Positions 45,901 to 52,465 of a DNA stretch of 64,000 nucleotides are shown here, piece by piece. A program made the translations under genes and the position numbers. The notes below the pieces were generated by a model that saw nothing but the letters and a program-made list of their open reading frames with translations, was not told where the DNA came from and did no database searches. The stretch lies in assembly GCF_004358675.1 (NCBI RefSeq), contig NZ_SMZO01000008.1, positions 1-64,000 on the forward strand. Direction: 5' to 3'. This stretch comes from Meridianimarinicoccus aquatilis (lineage in GTDB: Bacteria; Pseudomonadota; Alphaproteobacteria; Rhodobacterales; Rhodobacteraceae). How positions within the stretch are numbered: the stretch's first letter is position 1; every line of letters begins with the position of its first letter.

Positions 45901-45981
45901 AATTACACCCAGAACGACAATGGCGACCCCAATGGTGATAACCTGACCTCGCCATCCATGCCGCATCTCATTGGGTTTCAC
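42946..45981 (-). CDS. Hybrid sensor histidine kinase with PAS domains, receiver and HPt domain
   Basis: 1011 residues from GTG 45981 (GTGA overlap with the upstream stop). Order: membrane helix 13-36, extracytoplasmic helical sensor region to about 180, helix 182-201, PAS about 220-335, PAS about 350-465, HisKA with His498 (SHELRTP), ATPase with N box near 611 and G boxes (DTGIGIP, GGTGLGLS), receiver with Asp786 (ILMDISMP), and a C-terminal HPt domain with His942 in FHSIVG. The HPt lysine usual in HxxKG is Val here. No separate response regulator is nearby; the receiver of the RsbU-like protein in the same operon is a candidate target. Confidence 0.92.
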   Translation of the reverse strand: MKPNEMRHGWRGQVITIGVAIVVLGVISALAVAPILLKNNLDTVNASALRSELFSLHLALDDARAAASDRLEGTPAADTPLRERSQLLLHRVRVVLAYPGATENLPSRAEDLIRLERFLESRLDAIEGSSEQVDLGFTNLARTVQTEGANLDRYVLDAMHRLGRVASMERTRIEELSVLGQRFALFLLVLGMITLATLWFQRRELSRTWDTLQTAVTELAEAHRIAHIGTVRWDFEKDLVTWSDEFARIYGLEPDGQMDGERFQQLLVPEDVPKVVASEKEALARSAVSGKPEPRFVRYRAYRSDGAILELESQSELLANAAGEPLLMVSTVRDVTAEETAKRASSESERRLAAAQRITNLGSFRRNIKTGQRVWSKELYQMLGLDPTSKPMSLEEIVHPDEVDRITSMMAELIQPGEPLSRRRQEFDTKFVVTDGGLLVVRGTVEVSFDENGAPDSLTGALRDITNDVKREQALRAALEEAERANEAKSQFLAIASHELRTPMNGVMGMLAALENTELTKSQQTNVDVAMSSANSLMTILNDILDMSKIEAGRLDIQPEPFELAVLVESVVKLHSQNAHAKGLSLTYDIDNNVPEWVNSDEGRLRQILVNLVGNAVKFTLKGGVRLSVAAVSEQQGEKIRLRFSVSDTGIGIPMEKHDQVFESFNQLDASYTRRFGGTGLGLSISQSLAKLLGGTLSFESKVNVGSTFSLELPVKLAEHANVDQATEAEAYLAPMRILVADDNSINLVVAESMLEILGQSGDFVENGQEAVSAAETKHYDVILMDISMPVLDGLEATRRIRALGGDYADIPILALTAHAGPDEKAKCVQAGFNDILTKPVSRAVLRDTLVRWQTLKAASDATLPPSEPETGAIDPNHGGDTFDEIQSLQAAIEELAANLGEEAVPDMLGAGASDLDRHIAVIEAFCTGTAEDDAALEGSFHSIVGIARLFGCPVLAEKARALETADKPPKPNDPDIADVLQQVSGLCVQLKSRFQKTEMNEPHLSSGVDT

Positions 45982-46403
45982 TTCTCCAACTCCGTCGAAT
46001 TCGAGAAACGCAAAAACAAGCGGTTGATGCCGTTTTCGGAAGCGTATTCCAGACTGTCGGCGCATGCCTTAATGAGAGCAATCCCTCGTCCGGACTCTGC
46101 AAATTGGTCCAAGTCGTCCAGATCGCTGATGTTCGCAATCAATTCAGGCGGCACCGGTGTTCCCGTTTCGCTTATGACCACGACCAGACCGTCGTCTTTT
46201 GGCTGCAAATCGATCGCGACACTTTCGTCTTCTCGTCCGATCATCCCATGACGTACGACATTGGTCAGCGCCTCAGAGATCGCAATTTCGAAGGCAACCA
46301 CCCGGTCCGGGTCCAGCACTGTTTCCGCAATGGCCTTCAGCTGCAACACCATCGGATCGACGTCGTCGATTTTGGCCGCCATACTGAAGGTCATTGGTTT
46401 CAT
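45978..46403 (-). CDS. RsbW/SpoIIAB-like serine kinase, anti-sigma type ATPase
   Basis: 141 residues from ATG 46403 (ATGA overlap with the STAS gene). GHKL ATPase fold: N box EALTNVVRHG (about residues 46-55), G1 region VVISETGTPVPPE and G2 region SGRGIALIKACAD. Such proteins phosphorylate a STAS partner and otherwise bind a sigma factor or another target. The STAS partner and phosphatase genes lie immediately upstream, completing a partner-switching trio. No sigma factor is encoded nearby, so the output target is unknown. Confidence 0.9.
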   Translation of the reverse strand: MKPMTFSMAAKIDDVDPMVLQLKAIAETVLDPDRVVAFEIAISEALTNVVRHGMIGREDESVAIDLQPKDDGLVVVISETGTPVPPELIANISDLDDLDQFAESGRGIALIKACADSLEYASENGINRLFLRFSNSTELEK

Positions 46404-46744
46404 CCCTGCCCTTGCAATGTCTTTAGCGCGTCCGCGACGTTTGGATATGTGGCGAACACACGATCCATCCGAGTGATGCGGAACATTTGCGCGACACTGT
46501 CGGACGGCGCGCACACAACGATCTCGCCCCGGTTGCCGACTTTTTTGAGCACGCCCACAAGCGCGCCCAGCCCCGAGGAGTCAACAAATGTGACTTTTGA
46601 CAAATCGATGATCAGTCGATCATGGCCACCGTCAACAAGTTTTGAAACCTCTGACTTGAAGTCACCTGCAGTGGCCGCTGTCAGTCGCTCGGTCCCTGGC
46701 ACAACGACGCAGATGCCATTTTGATGGATGTCCGATTGGATCAT
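46400..46744 (-). CDS. STAS-domain anti-sigma factor antagonist (RsbV/SpoIIAA-like)
   Basis: 114 residues forming a single STAS domain. The phosphorylation motif FVDSSGLGALVG places the acceptor serine at 56 or 57. Unphosphorylated it should bind the RsbW-like kinase and free that kinase's target. Start and stop overlap both neighbours by ATGA, implying fixed stoichiometry with the phosphatase and kinase. Confidence 0.92.
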   Translation of the reverse strand: MIQSDIHQNGICVVVPGTERLTAATAGDFKSEVSKLVDGGHDRLIIDLSKVTFVDSSGLGALVGVLKKVGNRGEIVVCAPSDSVAQMFRITRMDRVFATYPNVADALKTLQGQG

Positions 46745-47913
46745 TTGCTGGAACTCCTTTCGAGAGTAAATACTGTCAAATCGTCTTCAAGCGGGTCGCC
46801 GCTGCGCCACTTTGTAAGAGCCTCAGTGACGACTTTGGGAACCTGGGCCACGTCATCTTTGGCCACGCCCGCAATTAACTGCATCAGTCTGTCTTCACCG
46901 AACGGGGTGCCATCCGCGTTTTCAGCTTCTGTCGCTCCGTCGGAATACACAACAAGCGTGGCACCCGGCTCAAACTGCACTGTGCCATTTTCATATTCCA
47001 AATCCGGAAGCAAAGCGACTGGGAACCCGCCGTCCCCAATGGCTGTCACGCCCTGATCAGAAGCGATCATGAACGGCGACGGCGCCCCAGCTTGGCAATA
47101 GGTCAACGTCCCGGTTCGCTGGTCCAATACGCCGCAGAACATTGTGAAATAGTCGGATCCTTCATCGCTGTAAAATCGCGCGTTGAGTTCCCGAACAAGC
47201 GCAGCCGGATCATGCTCGCCTGAAGGCGTCAAAGCATAATTGGCAAAGAAGTCGGCGGATACCAGATGCCCTATCGCAACCGACAAAAGCGCGGCATGAA
47301 CCCCGTGTCCGGCTACATCGACGGCATAGATACCGACGGCTTCATGGTTCAAATCAAAGCAGCCATACATATCACCCGACACATACGTAGATGGCACAAA
47401 GGACGACGTAAAACGGCAGCCTTGGATTTCTATCCGTGGGTCTGGCAACAACCTGCGTTGTGCATCGGCTGCGGCATGAAGGTCCGCCTCAATCCGCTCC
47501 TTGGCTTCGTTCAGGATACGGTTACGTTCTGATAGGGCTTCCTCGTGTTGAACCAAACGCGCAGCAGCTTTGATCCGCACGGTTAGCACCGCCGCATCAA
47601 GCGGCTTTTGCATGAAGTCATCCACACCGGCTTCTAGGGCAAGCCGGCGGTCTGCTCCCTGATCCCTGCCCGTGACCATAACGATGTGAACGTAATAGCC
47701 AAGGTCAAGCGCGCGCACTTGCTGCGTCAATTGATGCCCATCCAAGCCGGGCATCTTGAGATCGCACACAAGGATGGGTGCTTTTGAGTCTTGTATCAAT
47801 TTAAGCGCTACATCGCCATCTTCGGCCTCTAGCGGGGTATGGCCAAGCCGCTTTAGAACGGTCGATGTGAAAATTCGCTGCGAAGCATCGTCGTCGGCCA
47901 CAACAATTAACAC
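46741..47913 (-). CDS. Receiver-PP2C serine phosphatase (RsbU-like)
   Basis: 390 residues: an N-terminal receiver with Asp51 (ILVCDLKMPGLDG), a short coiled-coil linker at about 125-160 (EEALSERNRILNEAKERI), and a SpoIIE/PP2C phosphatase domain from about 165 (metal aspartate in AVDVAGHG, and VVYSDGATEAEN). It should dephosphorylate the STAS protein when its receiver is phosphorylated. First gene of the 11-gene operon, preceded by about 680 bp without genes. The hybrid kinase four genes downstream is the obvious candidate phosphodonor, but this is inference. Confidence 0.92.
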   Translation of the reverse strand: MLIVVADDDASQRIFTSTVLKRLGHTPLEAEDGDVALKLIQDSKAPILVCDLKMPGLDGHQLTQQVRALDLGYYVHIVMVTGRDQGADRRLALEAGVDDFMQKPLDAAVLTVRIKAAARLVQHEEALSERNRILNEAKERIEADLHAAADAQRRLLPDPRIEIQGCRFTSSFVPSTYVSGDMYGCFDLNHEAVGIYAVDVAGHGVHAALLSVAIGHLVSADFFANYALTPSGEHDPAALVRELNARFYSDEGSDYFTMFCGVLDQRTGTLTYCQAGAPSPFMIASDQGVTAIGDGGFPVALLPDLEYENGTVQFEPGATLVVYSDGATEAENADGTPFGEDRLMQLIAGVAKDDVAQVPKVVTEALTKWRSGDPLEDDLTVFTLERSSSK

Positions 47914-48596
47914 GATGTCTCCTCTCAGCTATGGTGTGCCTTCAAGAACGGCAGGGTTTGATAGCAGGATGTATCTCGCCCGCTAACCTGCCTTCCATTG
48001 ATAAGCAAACCACCTCTTTTCTATATGATATACCTCAAGCTATCCACTTTTTGCGGCACGATGGGATCAAACTCATCGCACCAACCTTTCAACCTAGACG
48101 GATCGTGGCGAAAAAGCCACGCGAACTGACCTAACACGTAGAAATTGAGTTGATGCGGAGCGTCAAAACTACTTTTTTTGAGCCAAACACCTCGTTCCCA
48201 GCGATATTTTGTCAACGTCGAGTTACGGACCGACAGGCAATTGGCCCCGCGCCTCACAGCAGCGGCCATCTACTTCACACCCTTTATGAGAGTTTCCTTT
48301 TTCTGGGTGTAATTCCTGCACTGAGGCCGATCGCAACATCACGCGCAAAGGCGGCCTGTCATGCCATGCAAAGAACCGCGCCCGCCAGAGCAGGCGCAAA
48401 TGTCACGAAACCGTTCTGTTCTAATGGCGTGGCAGACATTTCAGAATCTTGGCATTCTCAGGCACACGACCGAGTTGGCAGATATCACAGCTTGAGAAAC
48501 CGAAAGTTCTACAACGCTTATTCTGCACAGGCGATGGTTGCCACCAATCTCACGAAAAGTCTGCCGATCCATTAAGGCGCTCAAGAGACGAGGCTC
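47914..48596. other. 683-bp gene-free region upstream of the partner-switch/polysaccharide operon
   Basis: Must contain the operon promoter and presumably a long control region. I see no convincing coding frame, transcription terminator, RNA fold or clear regulator palindrome. AT-rich tracts occur near 48015-48040 and 48165-48180. Confidence 0.5.
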
Positions 48597-49799
48597 TTAT
48601 GCGAACTCCTCCTCAGCCTGCGCAAAATGCTGAGTGTTGAGCCGGATAACAAGCGCAATCATAAGCAATTGGGCAAACACCGCGATGCCGGTCAGACTCC
48701 AATAGATAATGTCAAACTTTGCGATCAAGCCTGAAGCCACCAGACCTTTGTTTACAAAGAAATGAAGCATCACCGAGATGGCGACCCCAGGACACACCAG
48801 CGCATAGGATCCGGGTGAGATGGCGCTACCAAAGACGAAATCATCAAAATAGCGCTGTCGCAGCAGAACAAGTGTTCCCAGCATCAAAAACAGCATCTGC
48901 ACAGTCAGCAATCGTGCCAGAAACACCATCGTTTCACCTGCGCTTGTGTGCACATCAAAGGTGGTGTGCAGCCCATGTTCCTGCCGCAAGAACATAATTC
49001 CCAGCACAGTAAGAATGGGAACGATCACCATCAGTGTCGGCCCGGCTTCTCGGGCCGTTCCGTAGTGCAGCATCGAATTAAAAGCGGTGACTGATGCAAC
49101 AACAGTGTAAAGGATCGCAGCGAAGCCAAAGAACGTAGACAAGACCAGTGAGATGCCGACAACGGCACTCATGGTGCTCATCGCCGCTGGCGCCGCAAGG
49201 CCAACGGCCACCATCGCAAGGGCAAAAGCGGGCAACAATTGCGCAAACGAATTGTGTGCCGTGACATCGAACAATCCGCCCTTGGTCAGCACGCGCCCGA
49301 GGAAATCCCCGATCAGCCGAAGCGCCCAAACACCGATCGCCAGAAACGCGACCATGGCCGCTGGAAAGAGGAATTCAACGATCAACCACAAGCCCGGAAC
49401 AAAGACCAATCCCAAGATAAACAGGGCATTGACTGTCATGGCCATCGCCAGCGGCGCCGCAAGCAAAGTAGTTTCGCCGTTCGAAGTGCGAAGCTTGGCA
49501 TAAGCTTCAGTTTTACGGAAACCAGACAGCGCTTTCATATTCCAGAAAAGGGATTTTACATTCATGAAAGCGAAGATAGCGATTCCCAGCATTGCCACGA
49601 CGACGGCGATTTGCAGTGACAGGGTATCGCCCATCAAGACGGTTTGCATATCTTCGAAAATTGGAACGGGCCTGCCGGGATGCGGCACCCAGAACATCAG
49701 ATACATGAAGAACGTGACCGTCAGACCGCCTGCCCCCAATGAGGCCAAAAAATAGAGTGGCGAGTATTTTTCTGCGGGGCGTATGTCGGGTGCCAACAT
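48597..49799 (-). CDS. Polytopic membrane protein of unknown function
   Basis: 400 residues from ATG 49799, with GGAG 12 bases upstream. About ten hydrophobic helices cover nearly the whole chain. The N-terminus MLAPDIRPAEKYSPLYFLASLGAGGLT and the late SPGSYALVCPGVA segment look conserved-type motifs. The overall layout resembles ten-helix TDT/SLAC1-like transporters, or TsoY-type membrane proteins, but I cannot assign either with confidence. It stands alone between two operons. The charged C-terminus (AQAEEEFA) is probably cytoplasmic. Confidence 0.6.
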   Translation of the reverse strand: MLAPDIRPAEKYSPLYFLASLGAGGLTVTFFMYLMFWVPHPGRPVPIFEDMQTVLMGDTLSLQIAVVVAMLGIAIFAFMNVKSLFWNMKALSGFRKTEAYAKLRTSNGETTLLAAPLAMAMTVNALFILGLVFVPGLWLIVEFLFPAAMVAFLAIGVWALRLIGDFLGRVLTKGGLFDVTAHNSFAQLLPAFALAMVAVGLAAPAAMSTMSAVVGISLVLSTFFGFAAILYTVVASVTAFNSMLHYGTAREAGPTLMVIVPILTVLGIMFLRQEHGLHTTFDVHTSAGETMVFLARLLTVQMLFLMLGTLVLLRQRYFDDFVFGSAISPGSYALVCPGVAISVMLHFFVNKGLVASGLIAKFDIIYWSLTGIAVFAQLLMIALVIRLNTQHFAQAEEEFA

Positions 49800-49990
49800 T
49801 GGTCTTTCTCCAAATATCGTGTCACGCGTGATGCAGTGACGAATTTTGACCCGCAACATATTCTTTTTTGTGAATTTGTATTTGACCCAGATCAACAAGC
49901 ACGATCGAGCTGAAAAGCGAAAGATCGCGCAAAACAAGGGGCATTGTGCGCAACCCACTCAAACTTTCCAGTCAAAGAGACGTCCCCGCC

Positions 49991-52438
49991 CTAGCCTTGC
50001 TTCACACGCTCCGACTTGGGGTCATACATCGGTTTCAGCGAGGCTTCGGCCGATACCCGCCGTCCCGCGACTTCTATTTCATAAGATGACGCAAGCAATT
50101 CCGAAGCGGTTTCACCCTTGCACGGCAAATATCCAAGTCCAATCGCACCGCCCAGCGTATGCCCATAGCTTCCGGATGTCAGATGACCGACAATCTCTCC
50201 GTTCCGGAGTATTGGCTCTGCATGGTACAGAAGTGGCTCAGGATCTTTCAGCCGAAACTGAAGCAATCGGCGTTCCAGTCCGTTGTCGCGTTTACGTTGC
50301 ACGGCATCACTGCCAATAAAGCTGGGTTTATCTTTGCTCACCGCAAAACCGAGCCCCGCTTCAAGGACATGATCTTCACAGGTGATGTCATGCCCGAAGT
50401 GTCGGAACGCCTTTTCTATCCTGCAACTGTCCATCATGTGCATCCCGCACAGTTTCGCGGCCATTGCTTCGCCTGCCGCATTGACCGTTTCAAACACGTG
50501 GCCTGCCATGTCAGAGGGCACGTAGATTTCCCAACCCAGTTCCCCGACATAGGTCACGCGATGAGCACGCGCCAAACCCATCCCGATTTCAATAACTTGC
50601 GCCGTGCCAAACGGGTTCGCGATGTTGCTGAAATCATTCGGCGACACGGCTTGCAGCAACTTTCGGCTGTTGGGCCCCATAATGGCCAGAACCGCTTCGC
50701 CAGCCGTCACATCGGTGATAACAACACGCTGGTCGCCCACATGGCGGCGCAACCACGTCTCGTCTGCCAATCGGGTCGCAGCAGGCGTCACAACTAAATA
50801 TACGCTGTCCGATAGTCGCGTTATCGTTACATCCGCTTCGATCCCGCCGCGCGAATTCAAGAACTGAGTATAGACGATCTTGCCGACAGGCACCGACATA
50901 TTGCCGCCCGCAACATGGTTCAAAAACGTCTCGGCATCCGCGCCCTCAACGCGCAACTTTCCGAACGACGACATATCATAAATACCGACGTTTTCTCGGA
51001 CAGCTCGGTGTTCTTGCGCCCTGTTTTCAAACCAGTTTTGCCGCTTCCAAGTATAATTGTACGCGGCACTCTGCCCCTCGTTTGCGAACCAGTTTGCGCG
51101 CTCCCATCCGGCCAGTTCACCAAAAACCGCGCCCCGCGCTTTGAGATGTTCGTGAAACGGCGACCGGCGCACGCCGCGCGCGGTGGTCTTTTGCAAAAAC
51201 GGAAAGTGATCGGCGTAAAGCAGACCCAGTGTTTCCTTTGAACGTTCAAAGAGATAGGTTTTATTGCCCTGAAATGGCTGCATCCGCGAGATGTCTACAT
51301 CCCCAAGATCAATGGGCTTTTCGCCCTCATCCATCCAAGTGGCCAACGCCATACCAGCACCGCCAGCCGATTGAATCCCGATGGAGTTGAACCCGGCCGC
51401 AACCCATACATTGTCCATCTCAGGGGCAAGCCCAAGGTGATAGGCGTCATCCGGCGTGAAGCTTTCCGGACCATTGAAGAATGTCTGAATTCCCGTCTCT
51501 GCCAGGATCGGAAGGCGATTGACCGCCCATTCCAGGATCGGCTCAAAATGGTCAAAGTCCTCTGGCAGCTGATCAAATTCAAAACTCTCTGGGATACCGT
51601 CCATCCCCCAGGGCTTTGCCTTTGGTTCAAAAGCCCCCAACAGAATGCTACCCGCATCCTCTTTGTAGTAAGCGCATTCGTCGGGTACGCGCAGGACGGG
51701 CAGTTGGCTGAGCCCCGGTATCTTTTCTGACACGATGTAGAAATGTTCGCAGGCATGAAGCGGCACGTTGGTTCCCGCCATTTTGCCAACCTCGTGGCCC
51801 CACATCCCCGCGCAATTGACCACGTGATCACAGGCAATCGTGCCTCTGCCCTCTTCGCTTTGCCAATTGACGCCTGTCACCCGCCGACCATCACGGCGTA
51901 GATCGGTCACTTTCACCCTCTCGAAAATATCGGCGCCGCGCAGCTTCGCCCCCTTGGCAAGCGCCAAAGCAATATTCGACGGATCACCTTGGCCATCGAG
52001 GGGAAGATAAACGCCCCCCGTGACCCCGTCACAGTTCAGGTGCGGGTACTTTGCCTTAACCTCGTCCGGCGTGATCGGCTCCACCTCGACCCCAAAGGCT
52101 CGTGCCATGGACGCTTGGCGCAATAATTCTTCATGCCGCTCCGCAGTAAGCGCCGCCGTGATGGACCCAACACGCTTGAACCCCGTCGACATGCCGGTTT
52201 CGGCTTCAAGATTGCCGTAGAGTTCCTGACTGTATTTGGCCAAACGGGTCATGTTCTGTGACGCGCGTAGTTGTGCAATCAAGCCAGCCGCGTGCCAGGT
52301 TGTGCCGCTGCACATTTGCTTGCGTTCCAACAGAACGACGTCGTTCCAGCCCAATTTTGTAAGGTGATAGGCAACAGACGCGCCGATGACTCCGCCACCG
52401 ATAATGACGACACGGGCATGAGGGGGAGGAATGCTCAC
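49991..52438 (-). CDS. FAD-dependent oxidoreductase / GcvT-domain dehydrogenase (dimethylglycine or sarcosine dehydrogenase-like), copy 1
   Basis: 815 residues. An N-terminal DAO-type FAD domain (VVIIGGGVIGASVAYHL) has the histidine of SGTTWHAAGL, the site of covalent FAD attachment in sarcosine/dimethylglycine dehydrogenases. A C-terminal GcvT-type tetrahydrofolate domain follows from about residue 425 (NVGIYDMSSFGKLRVEG, ELGWEIYVPS). The pair of domains oxidatively demethylates N-methyl amino acids and passes the one-carbon unit to folate. GTG 52438 is the only fitting start. It lies 27 bases after the second copy, in the same operon with an XRE-cupin regulator. Confidence 0.9.
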   Translation of the reverse strand: MSIPPPHARVVIIGGGVIGASVAYHLTKLGWNDVVLLERKQMCSGTTWHAAGLIAQLRASQNMTRLAKYSQELYGNLEAETGMSTGFKRVGSITAALTAERHEELLRQASMARAFGVEVEPITPDEVKAKYPHLNCDGVTGGVYLPLDGQGDPSNIALALAKGAKLRGADIFERVKVTDLRRDGRRVTGVNWQSEEGRGTIACDHVVNCAGMWGHEVGKMAGTNVPLHACEHFYIVSEKIPGLSQLPVLRVPDECAYYKEDAGSILLGAFEPKAKPWGMDGIPESFEFDQLPEDFDHFEPILEWAVNRLPILAETGIQTFFNGPESFTPDDAYHLGLAPEMDNVWVAAGFNSIGIQSAGGAGMALATWMDEGEKPIDLGDVDISRMQPFQGNKTYLFERSKETLGLLYADHFPFLQKTTARGVRRSPFHEHLKARGAVFGELAGWERANWFANEGQSAAYNYTWKRQNWFENRAQEHRAVRENVGIYDMSSFGKLRVEGADAETFLNHVAGGNMSVPVGKIVYTQFLNSRGGIEADVTITRLSDSVYLVVTPAATRLADETWLRRHVGDQRVVITDVTAGEAVLAIMGPNSRKLLQAVSPNDFSNIANPFGTAQVIEIGMGLARAHRVTYVGELGWEIYVPSDMAGHVFETVNAAGEAMAAKLCGMHMMDSCRIEKAFRHFGHDITCEDHVLEAGLGFAVSKDKPSFIGSDAVQRKRDNGLERRLLQFRLKDPEPLLYHAEPILRNGEIVGHLTSGSYGHTLGGAIGLGYLPCKGETASELLASSYEIEVAGRRVSAEASLKPMYDPKSERVKQG

Positions 52439-52465
52439 AGGGTCATCCTTTTCAAAAATATAAGG

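Noticed and set aside
48150-48575. 141-codon plus-strand frame in the gene-free region before the polysaccharide operon
   Set aside because: No ribosome site or family and no typical codon bias; treated as non-coding.
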